This document shows, one piece after another, positions 1-8,030 of a DNA stretch of 64,000 nt. How positions within the stretch are numbered: position 1 is the stretch's first letter; each line of letters begins with the position of its first letter. Under the pieces are notes generated by a model that was not told the DNA's origin, did no database searches, and saw only the letters and a program-made list of their open reading frames with translations. Source of the stretch: Streptomyces sp. R28 (lineage in GTDB: Bacteria; Actinomycetota; Actinomycetes; Streptomycetales; Streptomycetaceae); assembly GCF_041052385.1 (NCBI RefSeq), contig NZ_CP163439.1, forward strand, positions 806,001 through 870,000. Reading direction: 5' to 3'. Both the position numbers and the translations under genes were made by a program.

Positions 1-1
1 C

Positions 2-427
2 GGTCGCCGGAGCGGCCGACTGATCGTCAGCGTCACCGACTTCACCAGCGATGCGTACCAGGACTTGCCCGGCATCGCGCGGCGCGGCTTCGCACTGCGG
101 CGCCGCTGGCCGCATCTGGACGGAGCGGTCGGCATGTGGTTATGGATCGCGCCCTTGGCCCGGCGCTGCGGATCGGTCTCGGTGTGGACCGGGCGGCGGG
201 CCCTGGCGGAGTTCGTACGCCTGCCGGAGCATGTCGCGATCATGGACGAGTACCGCGAGCGAGGCACGATCAGGTCGGTGATCTGGGAGTGCGAGAGTTT
301 CGACGCGGCGCGGATCGGGCGCGACGCGGAGGCATGGCTGACGTCGGACGATCGCCGCCGTGCTGTGCCGGGGGGCCACGGCAATGCGGCTGACAACGGC
401 TTCTCAGCTCAGGGGCCAAGATCATGA
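2..427 (+). CDS. 5'-truncated hypothetical protein (possible small monooxygenase-like domain)
   Basis: The reading frame is open from the window edge to the stop at 427, so the true start lies outside the window. The visible part reads ...LIVSVTDFTSDAYQDLPG, then a stretch with GMWLWIAP, SVSVWTG and ALAEFVRLPEH, then IWECESFDAARIG. This arrangement (a strand, then a W-rich segment, then xxFVxLPxH) resembles small alpha-beta barrel or DUF3291/ABM-type monooxygenase-like proteins, but I cannot assign a family with certainty. Third-position GC supports coding through about residue 120; the last 25 residues after the WL motif look less conserved. It converges on the kinase-like gene at 608-1504, with a long perfect hairpin between them. 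Confidence 0.5.
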   Translation, partial: GRRSGRLIVSVTDFTSDAYQDLPGIARRGFALRRRWPHLDGAVGMWLWIAPLARRCGSVSVWTGRRALAEFVRLPEHVAIMDEYRERGTIRSVIWECESFDAARIGRDAEAWLTSDDRRRAVPGGHGNAADNGFSAQGPRS

Positions 428-465
428 GCCCCTACATCATATGGGATCTCATTTCCATATCGGAA

Positions 466-514
466 TCTCACGGTCGATGTCGGGTGAGAGTCGGATCCGA
501 CATCGACCGTGAGA
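466..514. terminator. Perfect 18-bp inverted repeat, likely bidirectional terminator
   Basis: Positions 466-483 and 497-514 are exact reverse complements (tctcacggtcgatgtcgg and its complement), separated by a 13-nt loop. The hairpin sits in the gap between two convergent genes (stops at 427 and 608), which fits a shared terminator. There is no U-tract of note, as is common in Streptomyces. An 18-bp perfect stem is longer than usual, so an origin as a small palindromic mobile repeat is also possible. Confidence 0.6.
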
Positions 515-607
515 AACCGCAGTTCAGCGGTGTTCCATCTCAGCCGTGCTGCTGTCGGTGGGGGCCGCAAGCGATCGTCTCCGTCACGGCCTACTACCGG
601 GGCGACA

Positions 608-1504
608 TCACTCCATCGACTCCAGAATGCGGTCGAGTGTCCGGCGCCCCATTCTGCTCATCGTCGGATTGCTCTCGACGTAGTACCAGACAACACCCAT
701 CGCCTGTTCGAACGCCCATGCCTTGCCGCGCTCCCACTCCAGATCGTCACAGTCCAGTGTCCGCCGGAGCACTTCCCGCGGGCCTGGCTGCAACAGGTGC
801 CAGGCACTGACCAGATCCAGCGCGGGGTCGGCCGGGCCGAAGCCACCGGTGTCGAGTACGCCGCCGAGCCGGTCCCCCACGACCAGTACATTGCCGGGGA
901 TGAGGTCACGATGGCTCATCACGTCGGCACCCGTGCGCGGCAACTCCCGAAGCCGGCCCCACACTTGACGCAGCCGCGGCACGTCGAGCAGCCCCCTACT
1001 CGCCTCGAAGCACTTCGCCATCCAGTCGTCGTGGTGAGCGAGAACGCCGCCACGCCCCTCGCCGTTGAAGAGCCGCCCCCGCGTCTCAGACTCCCGGAGG
1101 GCTGCGATGAAGGCCGCAAGGTCCTCGGCAAAAGCGTCCGACCCACTCGGGTCGGCATCAAAGGCGACCGTTCCCGGCAGCCATGTCTGGACCGACCACG
1201 GCATGGGGTAACCCACTCCAGGCCTTCCCAAGGCGACGGGTTCCGGGGCGGGGAACCGAGACACCTGTGCCAACTCCGCGCTCGCCTGGGCTTCCTGCTC
1301 CAAAACCGCCAGCGCCTCGGCAGCATCGGCCAGACGCAGTGGCAAACGCGCAGAGAGGTCGTTCCCGATGCGGAAGATGGCGTTGACCGTTCCAGTCGAC
1401 GGAAGGAGTTGGATCGCCCTGCCGCTCCACTGTGGGAACTGTTCCTGGATCAAGGCCGCAACGGTTTCGGTGGTCACGTCCACCTGGTCATCGTGCATGG
1501 TCAT
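608..1504 (-). CDS. Aminoglycoside phosphotransferase-family (APH/choline kinase fold) protein
   Basis: The 298-residue product has the APH kinase-like fold: an N-terminal lobe with IFRIGNDLSARLPLR, the catalytic loop SHRDLIPGNVLV (Brenner-type HxDxxxxN) and a DFG-like LDTGGFGPADPALDL segment with the metal-binding Asp, followed by a C-terminal helical domain. It should transfer phosphate from ATP or GTP to a hydroxyl of a small molecule. The N-lobe lacks an obvious full P-loop beyond STGTVNAIFRIG, normal for this family. I chose ATG 1504; ATG 1498 and 1531 are alternatives. The family is broad, and nothing here shows that an antibiotic is the substrate. It is isolated, with no operon partner. 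Confidence 0.8.
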   Translation of the reverse strand: MTMHDDQVDVTTETVAALIQEQFPQWSGRAIQLLPSTGTVNAIFRIGNDLSARLPLRLADAAEALAVLEQEAQASAELAQVSRFPAPEPVALGRPGVGYPMPWSVQTWLPGTVAFDADPSGSDAFAEDLAAFIAALRESETRGRLFNGEGRGGVLAHHDDWMAKCFEASRGLLDVPRLRQVWGRLRELPRTGADVMSHRDLIPGNVLVVGDRLGGVLDTGGFGPADPALDLVSAWHLLQPGPREVLRRTLDCDDLEWERGKAWAFEQAMGVVWYYVESNPTMSRMGRRTLDRILESME

Positions 1505-1944
1505 CTCTCGCAGGCCCTTCCACCAGTCCAACCCGAAACGCCGGAAGCAGACCAGATCAACTGAGACGACAGCCAGTATTCCTACGCCAGGATCCAGATC
1601 AACTGATATTTCCGGCCGCCCAGGCGTCTCGACCGTTCTGGTCGCCCCAGGTCACAGCCGCGGCTTCGGACCAGATCACTTACGGCAGGACAAGCGGGCC
1701 GCGCCGCCGACAGGGGCGATTGCGCCGTTGATCTCCGACAGGATGCGAAACGCCGGACGTCCGACACTACGTGAGACAGCGGACAGACCCGCAAGTCAAG
1801 GGACCGCCGTCCCACATGAGCCGCGAGATCCTAAAATTCAACTCAGTCGCCGTGTCATCGAACCCAGTCGAAGATCTTCTTGACCTTGGCGTGCCAGGAT
1901 GCCGGGGACACGACTGCCAGCACGTCGATGGGCAGGAGCTAGCC
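1505..1944. other. Non-coding spacer with a 13-bp direct repeat
   Basis: No frame in this stretch has convincing coding character. The 13-mer ccagatcaactga occurs at 1552-1564 and again at 1594-1606, just upstream of the kinase-like gene on the minus strand, so it could be an operator pair. The rest shows no recognisable feature. Confidence 0.4.
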
Positions 1945-2295
1945 ATGATCAGCGGTGCGCATGTCATCCTCTACAGCCAGGACGCCGAGGCGGACCGTGC
2001 CTTCATCCGTGACGTCCTCGACTTTCCCGGCGTCGACGCGGGCGGCGGCTGGCTCATCTTCAAGCTGCCCCCGGCCGAAGTCGCCGTCCACCCAACCGAT
2101 GGTCCGCCCCAGCAGGAGTTGTACCTGATGTGCGACGACCTTGATTCCCAGCTCGGCGAGTTCCGCGCCAAGGGCGTCGAGATCACCCGCCCGGTCAGCG
2201 AACAGCGCTGGGGCAAACTAACTGCGATCCGACTCCCCAGCGGCGCCGAACTTCCGCTGTACGAACCGCTGCACCCCGTCGCCCACGGCCTGTGA
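1945..2295 (+). CDS. VOC (glyoxalase/bleomycin resistance) superfamily protein
   Basis: The 116-residue product is the size of a single VOC domain. It has the beta-alpha-beta pattern HVILYSQDAEADRAFIRDVL, then VDAGGGWLIFKLP, then ELYLMCDDLDSQLGEFRAKG and LPSGAELPLYEP. It probably works as a dimer; these proteins are metal-dependent enzymes or binding proteins for small molecules. The ligand cannot be told. I chose ATG 1945 because an AGGAG lies six bases upstream. The frame is open further upstream, but that part does not look coding. It stands alone. Confidence 0.8.
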   Translation: MISGAHVILYSQDAEADRAFIRDVLDFPGVDAGGGWLIFKLPPAEVAVHPTDGPPQQELYLMCDDLDSQLGEFRAKGVEITRPVSEQRWGKLTAIRLPSGAELPLYEPLHPVAHGL

Positions 2296-2363
2296 CCCCG
2301 CAGCACTCAACTCGGCCCATCGCGCGACGCTCAGATACTGTCAAGCAACCCAGTCACTGCAGG

Positions 2364-2769
2364 TCAAGGCGTCACGACCGGCGGATGGGAGATGCGCAGC
2401 TGCAGTCCGAAGAGATCACCAGGGAGCGGGGAAAACTCGGTCACCGCAGCAGCCTCAGGGTTGTCCCGTAAATGATCCTTCCAGCTCTTCATCCGCGCGA
2501 AGACGTGCTCGACGCGGGCACGGACCTTGCGGTGCGAGGCGTTGTGTTCCTCTTTCCAGGTCGGCAGTTCAGCCTGGCCGCGCTCGCGGCGATGGGGCAT
2601 GACCAAGCCGGTGCCTCGGTAGCCGCCGTCCGCGATCACTGTGGTCTTGGCCTTGCCGACGGCGTCCTTAGCGCCGGACAGTTCCCATGCTTTGCAGTCG
2701 TTGCGGTTGCCGGGCACGGGTCGGCCCACGGCGACGACCAGCCGGGTGTCCGCCTCGATGACGACCTGG
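2364..2769 (-). pseudogene. IS5-type DDE transposase, C-terminal fragment
   Basis: This is the C-terminal part of a HARBI1/DDE_Tnp_4-type IS5-family transposase. It enters at VVIEADTRLVVAVGRPVPGN and keeps NDCKAWELSGAKDAVG, the catalytic-Asp segment VIADGGYRGTG and the Glu helix RARVEHVFARMKSW. After MKSW the usual ending is replaced by KDHLRDNPEAAAV..., so the 3' end is also lost or deleted. A ttgtcccgt string near 2462-2470 may be a leftover terminal repeat. Its 5' edge is joined directly to an MFS gene in another frame at about 2770, so no functional transposase remains. Confidence 0.75.
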
Positions 2770-3223
2770 TGTCGCCGTTGGAGAGGGCCTCCAGCGCGAA
2801 GGCGGTGGGCAGCGCGGCAGCCCGTTCGCCGGACAGCAGGGCGGACCACCGAGCGGCGGACAAGGCACTGAGCTGGGGTGGCGTCACCCCGACGAGCACT
2901 CCGGCGACGAGGTCCGGAACGGCACCGGTGAGCAGCAGCGCCACGGCCCCGGCATGTGCGCCCAGCGCGCAGGGAAGCACCCGCGCCTGCCCGAACCGGT
3001 CGACAAGGTGCCCGATCTGGGGCCCGGCGACAGCGTCCGCGACAGCGAACCCACCGGTGACGAGACCTGCGGCGGCATACGACCCCGTGCGTGCGTGCAC
3101 CAGCCAGACGATTCCGATCCCCGTCATGGCGATGCCCAGACGCCCGACAACCGAGGGCAGTAAGAAGGCCGCAGCACCCGAAGTGCGCAGCAGCGTTGGG
3201 TAGTTCGCCGAAGCCGAAGGCAC
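2770..3223 (-). pseudogene. MFS transporter, N-terminal half, interrupted by IS fragment
   Basis: From GTG 3223 (AGGGAGG a few bases upstream) the frame encodes about 150 residues of a major facilitator: AAFLLPSVVGRLGIAMTGIG, the loop VAGPQIGHLVDRFGQARVLP (motif-A-like) and four to five hydrophobic segments, ending ALEALSNGD. At about 2770 the sequence passes without a stop into the transposase fragment in a different frame. The remaining seven or so membrane segments are missing, so this is a dead half-transporter. The rest of the gene is not found elsewhere in the window. Confidence 0.75.
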
Positions 3224-3663
3224 GACGCCTCCCTTTCGCCGCCCGGCGGGCCGCGCGCCACACGGGGTCGTCGGCGTCCGGAGGTACCGACCCGTAGCTG
3301 CGCCTGAAGCCGTCCAGTGGTGGCGTGAAGCGGGGACGCGCACCCGACGTCGGCTCCATCACCGGGCAGATGTCATGCGGTAGTTGATGATCTCCTCAGG
3401 CGTAGAGGAACGGCACACAGAAACGAACGAGGCGGCACTTGTTCCCTCTCACAGAGCACAGCATCAACCGCTGAACAGTGGAGCTGTCGCCTGGGAGGGC
3501 CACAGGGCGTCAGGTGTCGGCCACCGTGCCGCGGCCACATCCGGCGAAGCCGTGAGGGAGCCAACGAAAAACTGCCCATCACCCATAGAATAGAAGGGAC
3601 GCAATCCTGTCTCATTCTCAATAACGTGCCCATTTCCACGGGAACGCGCAATGGCGACACATA
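3224..3663. other. Intergenic region without recognisable gene
   Basis: Several short open frames occur on both strands, but none has consistent third-position GC or a recognisable motif. The stretch around 3540-3660 is unusually AT-rich for this genome, which suggests a promoter region or acquired filler DNA. Confidence 0.4.
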
Positions 3664-3790
3664 AGAGGTTGTCTCACGTGGCAGGTTTCGCGAGCTTCTT
3701 GTAGCAGGTCAGGGCGGCGGCCATGGCCATGCCTCGGCTCTGCCAGTCGTGGCGGACCACGTACCGGATCTTGAGACCACGAGCAGCCCA
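3664..3790 (-). pseudogene. Possible transposase C-terminal relic
   Basis: Read on the minus strand, the last 35 or so codons before a TGA give LKIRYVVRHDWQSRGMAMAAALTCYKKLAKPAT. That is a helix rich in basic residues with a short hydrophobic tail, like the extreme C-terminus of IS transposases. The stop is followed by gagacaacctc, resembling the gggacaaccc at 2460, so both may be remnants of IS ends. The assignment rests on resemblance only. Confidence 0.3.
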
Positions 3791-3807
3791 TGGCAGGCTC
3801 ATGCCGC

Positions 3808-4392
3808 ATGATCGATGAATTCGCGAAGGACAACCTGCACGGGAGACTGCGGCGGGACCGCAAGGCGCTGCTCTGGAAACTCGACGGCTTGTCCGAATAC
3901 GACGCCCGCCGACCTTTGACAGCGACCGGGACCAACCTTCTCGGCCTGGTCAAACACGTGGCTACCGTCGAGGCCAGGTACTTCGGCGAGGTCTTCGACC
4001 GCCCTTCCCCGGAACCGCTGCCCCGGTGGCAGGACTACAACGGCAGCGATCTGTGGGCGACCGAGGACGAGACCCGCGATCAGATCATCGGGTTCTACCG
4101 GCGCACGTGGGAACACTCGGACGCGACGATCAACGAGCTTCCCCTCGACGCCCCCGGCCACGTGCCGTGGTGGCCGGAGCCTTATCCCAACGCGAACCTG
4201 TTCGCCATCATGGTCCATGTCCTCGGCGAGTCCATCCGGCATGCCGGGCACGCCGATATCCTGCGCGAGGGCCTCGACGGCCGGACCGGGGTGCGCGCCG
4301 AACACGAGACGCAGATCGACGAGGAAGCCCGTGCAGCCTACTGCGCGAAGATCGAGCAGGCCGCCAGGTCGGCCGCACCGATCAAGGCTTAG
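3808..4392 (+). CDS. DinB/DUF664-family protein
   Basis: The product is about 194 residues. It begins MIDEFAKDNLHGRLRRDRKALLWKLDGL and carries features of the DinB four-helix bundle: TNLLGLVKHVATVEARYFGEVF, where the conserved His of helix 2 is a metal ligand, and HVLGESIRHAGHADILREGLDG, with the H-x3-H pattern of the third metal site. Family members are metal-binding, often mycothiol- or bacillithiol-dependent transferases. ATG 3790 is also in frame, but 3808 gives a normal N-terminus. The stop TAG at 4390-4392 lies inside the target duplication of the IS1380 element, so the gene is intact but has lost its native 3' flank. Confidence 0.8.
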   Translation: MIDEFAKDNLHGRLRRDRKALLWKLDGLSEYDARRPLTATGTNLLGLVKHVATVEARYFGEVFDRPSPEPLPRWQDYNGSDLWATEDETRDQIIGFYRRTWEHSDATINELPLDAPGHVPWWPEPYPNANLFAIMVHVLGESIRHAGHADILREGLDGRTGVRAEHETQIDEEARAAYCAKIEQAARSAAPIKA

Positions 4393-4406
4393 CCTCGATC
4401 GTTCAT

Positions 4407-4436
4407 GAGTCCTCGTCGGTTTGCTGACGGGGACTC
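4407..4436. terminator. Stem-loop at the left end of the IS1380 element
   Basis: Positions 4407-4417 and 4426-4436 pair with one mismatch (gagtcctcgtc with gacggggactc), leaving an 8-nt loop. It overlaps the inner edge of the terminal repeat and could terminate transcription in either direction: from the DinB-like gene into the IS, or from the transposase outward. Confidence 0.45.
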
Positions 4437-4564
4437 TGTGTTTGTGTGGTGCGGTCTTTTCGGGGCTGGGGCAGGCCGAGGGTCCGGCTTTCGCGTCGGA
4501 TGGGCGCCGGGTTCCACTTCGCCGGTGTGGTGGTGCGGGTTGTCGGGACGGTCGGTGGGGCTGG

Positions 4565-5917
4565 TCAGCCGGGGTTTGGCAGGGCGTGGAGCCTGACGGT
4601 CGCGTGGCTGATGACGGCGGTCCAGGGCCATCGGGCGGGCAGGCGGAGCCAGCGGCGGCGGCCGGTGTTCACGAGCTGCGCGGCGGTGGAGAACAGCCGA
4701 AGCCGGAGCTTCTTGACCTCCCAGCGGCGGGCCTCGCCGGTCAGCGCGAGCATCGGCATCCAGGCGAGGAGGTCGAGGGCGAGTGAGACGATCTCCAGCC
4801 AGATCCGGTTCTGGGCTGTGTCGTGCAGGGGCAGGTTGCGCAGGCCGGTGGCGCGGGCGGCGCGGATGCGGTCCTCGCAGCGGGCCCGTCTGCGGTGACG
4901 CAGTTCGAGGTCGGCGAGCTGGCCGCCTTTCGTGTTGGTCGCGAAGCAGGTGAGCCGCAGTCCGTCGAGGTCGGTGAAGCGCAACTGGGCGCCGGGGTGC
5001 GGGCGTTCTCTGCGGACGATCAGCCGCATGCCCGTGGGCCAGGTGCTCAGGTCGGGCATGTCGGTGATCTCTGCGACCCAGGCGCCGGGCCGCTCGGTGC
5101 CGCCCGCGTCGTAGGCCGGCGTCCACGCCTTCTTCGGGATCTTCAGGACGGCCTGGTGGATGGCGTCGGTGATGGTCATTCCGACGGAATACGACAGCCA
5201 CCGGCCCCGGCGGGAGAGCCAGTCGAGGAAGGTGTGGGTGCCGCCGCCGGAGTCGGTGCGGATCAGTGTCTGCCGTCCCCACCGCAGGTGTTTGGGTAGC
5301 TGGGCCAGGGCGAGTTGGGCGGTTTCGATGTGGTCGGCGGCGGTGTTGGAGCCCGCGTTGCCGGGCCGCAGCAGGGCCGCCACCGGCCCCCCGGACCCGG
5401 CCTGGCCGTGGTCGACGAACGCGACGAGCGGATGATGACCGAAGGTCTTCTTCCAGGTCGGGGTGGCGTCCTGCTTCTCGGAGTGTGCGAGCACCAGCAC
5501 CCCGTCCATGTCCACGATCACCTGGTCGTCGGCGGCCGGACTGTTTGCCCCGGCCAACTCCCAGACCCGCTGACGCACTTCGGAACGTGCGCCCCGGATC
5601 GCCGCAAGAGCTTTCGGGCCGGACGCGGCGAGAAGGTCGACGAAGCGGGAGACGGTCGGATCGGAGGCCACCGGGCCGAACACGGACGGCTCGGCCCGCA
5701 GCACGCCGACGTCGGCCAGACAGTCGCCGCCGAGCGCAACGGCCAGCGCCACATCCAGCATGATCTTGCCCGGATCGTGCACAGCCCGCGGCTTGCGCCA
5801 CGGCGCCAGCGCCGCCGATATCGCGGTGTCCAGGCCGGACTTGCGGACCGTCTCGACCAGCAGCACGGCCCCGGCCCTGGGCAACGACTCCACGGCCGCC
5901 GCCCTCGACACGGACAC
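4565..5917 (-). CDS. IS1380-family transposase
   Basis: The 450-residue product is full length for a DDE_Tnp_1 (IS1380) transposase. Visible landmarks are the N-terminal KPRAVHDPGKIMLDVALAVALGG, the first catalytic-Asp strand VIVDMDGVLVLAHSEKQ, PVAALLRPGNAGSNTAADH, the second Asp in LIRTDSGGGTHTFLDW, and C-terminal CEDRIRAARATGLRNLP with downstream acidic residues. The start is a GTG at 5917. A second GTG follows two codons later. No internal stop or frameshift is visible, unlike the other transposase genes nearby, so it is probably functional. Confidence 0.9.
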   Translation of the reverse strand: MSVSRAAAVESLPRAGAVLLVETVRKSGLDTAISAALAPWRKPRAVHDPGKIMLDVALAVALGGDCLADVGVLRAEPSVFGPVASDPTVSRFVDLLAASGPKALAAIRGARSEVRQRVWELAGANSPAADDQVIVDMDGVLVLAHSEKQDATPTWKKTFGHHPLVAFVDHGQAGSGGPVAALLRPGNAGSNTAADHIETAQLALAQLPKHLRWGRQTLIRTDSGGGTHTFLDWLSRRGRWLSYSVGMTITDAIHQAVLKIPKKAWTPAYDAGGTERPGAWVAEITDMPDLSTWPTGMRLIVRRERPHPGAQLRFTDLDGLRLTCFATNTKGGQLADLELRHRRRARCEDRIRAARATGLRNLPLHDTAQNRIWLEIVSLALDLLAWMPMLALTGEARRWEVKKLRLRLFSTAAQLVNTGRRRWLRLPARWPWTAVISHATVRLHALPNPG

Positions 5918-5946
5918 GCGGGTACGACCCGCTACTCTTCTTCACC

Positions 5947-6020
5947 TGGAGAGTGCTTCTTTCCTTGCAGTGACAGGACCCTCGACAAGTCCCATCGTTG
6001 CAGGTCAGCAGCACTCTCCA
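5947..6020. repeat. 11-bp inverted repeat upstream of the IS1380 transposase
   Basis: tggagagtgct at 5947-5957 is the exact complement of agcactctcca at 6010-6020. The pair lies between the transposase start and the right terminal repeat. It could be a subterminal transposase-binding site or a hairpin that limits read-through expression of the transposase. Confidence 0.5.
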
Positions 6021-6100
6021 TTTATTTGATCAAGACTCGGACAGGCCCACTCGTGAAAGCGCGAGGTTAGTACTCCAGCAGCGGGTCGTGTCCTGAGCTG

Positions 6101-6140
6101 GTGATGTCGTTGTCCTGGTGGTGATGTCGTTGTCCTGGTA
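6101..6140. repeat. 20-bp tandem direct repeat
   Basis: gtgatgtcgttgtcctggtg at 6101-6120 is repeated at 6121-6140 with only the last base changed. It ends at the apparent ATG of the IS701-type transposase remnant, so it lies in that element's leader or left end. Confidence 0.7.
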
Positions 6141-6985
6141 TGGAGGGGACGGCTGAAGTTGCTTGCTGGGCCGACGAGTTGGAGTCGGTGTTCGGGCGGG
6201 TCGCGGGCAGGTTCGGGCGGGCGGATCTGCGGTGGCGGATGCGGGACTATGTCCGGGGGCTGCTGGGACAGGCGGCACGTAAGAACGGCTGACAGCTCGC
6301 GGAGTGGGCAGGTCACCGCATCCCGGATGGCTTCCAGCGGCTGTTGAACAGCAGTGTCCGGGCCGCGGACGCCCTGCGCGACGACGTCCGTGCATATGTC
6401 GCTGAACGACTCGGAGCGGACGGCGTACTGATCACCGATGACACCGGGTTCATCAAGAAGGGCACCACATCAGCCACCAAGGGTGAACTGGCCCGGGACA
6501 TCGTCCGCTGCTGCATCGCCGCCGACCTGCCCGCCGCCTGGGTCACCTCGGACGAGGCTTACGGGCAGGACTGGCACTTCCGCTGCCTGCTCGAGCAACT
6601 CGACGTCGGATACGTGGTGGCGGTGCCCAAGTCCCAGCAGATCAAGTCGCTGGCCGGGATGTGGCGCATCGACCAACTCATCGAAGAGGCACCTGTTGAT
6701 GCCTGGCAGCGGCTGTCCTGCGGGGATGGGGCGAAAGGCCCGCGCGTCTACGACTGGGCCGCGGCCAAGCTCCCCGCCAACCTCATCTTCGACCCCGATC
6801 CGCCCACCCAACACCGCTGAGTGATGACTCGCCGCAGCCTGTCCGACCCCGGTGAGATCGCCTACGACCTCGCCTACGCACCCGTCGGCATCGAGATCGC
6901 CGAGCTGGTGAGGATCGCCGGCTCCCGCTGGGCAATCGAGGAGTGCTTCCAGGCCGCGAAAACGAGTGCGGCCTCGACCAGTACG
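6140..6985 (+). pseudogene. IS701-family transposase remnant
   Basis: One frame runs from ATG 6140 and reads ELESVFGRVAGRFGRADLRW, YVRGLLGQAARKNG, a TGA at 6290-6292 where the family has Trp, then QLAEWAGH, ALRDDVRAYVAERLGADGVL and the catalytic DDTGFIKKGTTSA. It then jumps over a missing segment to TKGELARDIVRCC and WVTSDEAYGQDWHFR. A second TGA is at 6818-6820, followed by DPGEIAYDLAYAPVG and GSRWAIEECFQAAK. A one-base loss near 6960 shifts the frame before NECGLDQYEV. Two stops, an internal deletion and a frameshift make it inactive. It is fused to another transposase near 6985. Confidence 0.85.
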
Positions 6986-7390
6986 AAGTGCGCTCGCCTG
7001 CGACGGCCGTGGCCTGCCCCTGGCCGTCGTCGTCACGCCCGGCAACGTCAACGATTCCACCGTCTTCGACGAGGTCATGGACACCTTGAGGGTGCCCCGG
7101 GCGGGCGCCGGACGGCCCCGCCGCAGGCCCGACGCGGTCATCGCGGAGAAGGCGTACTCATCCCGGGCGATCCGCCAGTCCCTGCGGCGCAGGGTTATCC
7201 GGGCGGCGATCCCGGAACGGGCGGATCAGAAGGCCAACCGTGTGCGGCGCGGACGGACCGGCGGCAGGCGGCCGGCCTTCGACCGAGAGCTCTACAAGGC
7301 CCGCACGTGGTCGAACGCTGCTTCAACCGCCTCAAGCAGTTCCGCCCGATCGCCACCCGCTTCGACAAACTGGCCACCCGCAACAGTTAG
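6986..7390 (+). pseudogene. IS5-family (IS427-like) transposase C-terminal remnant
   Basis: The sequence enters abruptly at LACDGRGLPLAVVVTPGNVN and continues with RPRRRPDAVIAEKAYSSRAIR, IRAAIPERADQKANR and GRRPAFDRELYKAR. A one-base deletion near 7305 then moves the catalytic-Glu helix VVERCFNRLKQFRPIATRFD into another frame, ending at the TAG 7388-7390. The N-terminal half of the element is missing and replaced by the IS701 remnant. It belongs to a different IS5 subgroup from the fragment at 2364-2769. Confidence 0.85.
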
Positions 7391-7429
7391 GCGGCGAAAA
7401 CGACGTTGGTGCCAAGGGTGAGGCCATGC

Positions 7430-7700
7430 CTTCCGGGAACCGGAAACGCCCCTCAGCGAGGGAGAGGGCGGTCTTCTCGGGGTGCGCGGCGGAGTTGTAG
7501 CGCATAGCCGGAGGCGTCGCTGAGGCCGAAGGGCCTCATGAGGCGGAGGGCATCGCTGGAGATGCGGGCCTCGTGCAAGATGCGGTCCTGCCGGAGCTTG
7601 GACATCGGCAACTTCAGGCCGTGGAAGGTCCGCTTGAGCATGGTGACGTGGACAGGCGGGTGCTCGCATCCACAGCATCACTTTCACGAGCTGCCCTGCA
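7430..7700 (-). pseudogene. Decayed integrase-like C-terminus
   Basis: On the minus strand the segment reads VTMLKRTFHGLKLPMSKLRQ, DRILHEARISSDALRLMR, PFGLSD and then, after a frameshift, AMRYNSAAHPEKTA. This is the helix-loop pattern seen at the C-terminus of Streptomyces tyrosine-recombinase-like integrases (usually ...SKLRQDRILxEA...LMRxFGxS..TAMxY..AAHPE). No upstream catalytic domain is preserved. It suggests that an integrated element once ended here. Confidence 0.55.
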
Positions 7701-8030
7701 GAGAGCTCCTTTCCGTGTTCGTGGCACACCCTGTGTCTGAAGAACTCCACGGGCAGAACCCGTCGTTCTCGGCAGGGCCCGAAGACACGGACTGCCTGGA
7801 GACAGCCACCACCCTCCACCTCCGCGAGAGCGACGACCCAACCACAATCCTCACCCTCACCCCCACAGCCCCTCCACGCCCTCCTCGCTGGACTCAAGCA
7901 ATCCATGGCTCGATCCGGATCTCTCGGCACGGGAACCCGTCAGATCTCACATGCACCACCCGTACCATCGTGCGAGAGATCACTCGAGAAGGCACCGGCC
8001 CGGGCGGAGGGGCGGGGACGGGGACGGGCG
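7701..8030. other. Decayed spacer upstream of the Trypco1/trypsin cassette
   Basis: No frame on either strand keeps convincing coding character across this stretch. It separates the integrase relic from the conflict cassette and probably carries the cassette promoter. I cannot point to a clear -10/-35 pair. Confidence 0.4.

Larger units (their letters stand above)
4393..6066 (-). mobile_element. Complete IS1380-family insertion sequence
   Basis: The element is bounded by imperfect 18-bp inverted repeats: cctcgatcgttcatgagt at 4393-4410, and cctcgcgctttcacgagt read leftwards from 6066 (14 of 18 match). The flanking bases TTAG at 4389-4392 and 6067-6070 form a 4-bp target duplication, as expected for this family. 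Its 1674-bp length and single transposase gene also fit. It landed on the stop codon of the DinB-like gene and abuts the IS701-type remnant on its right. Because the ends, target duplication and gene are all intact, it may still be mobile. Confidence 0.9.

Noticed and set aside
608..1504. APH-family gene as an antibiotic resistance determinant
   Set aside because: The fold is broad and no substrate-specific residues can be read; calling it resistance would be over-claiming.
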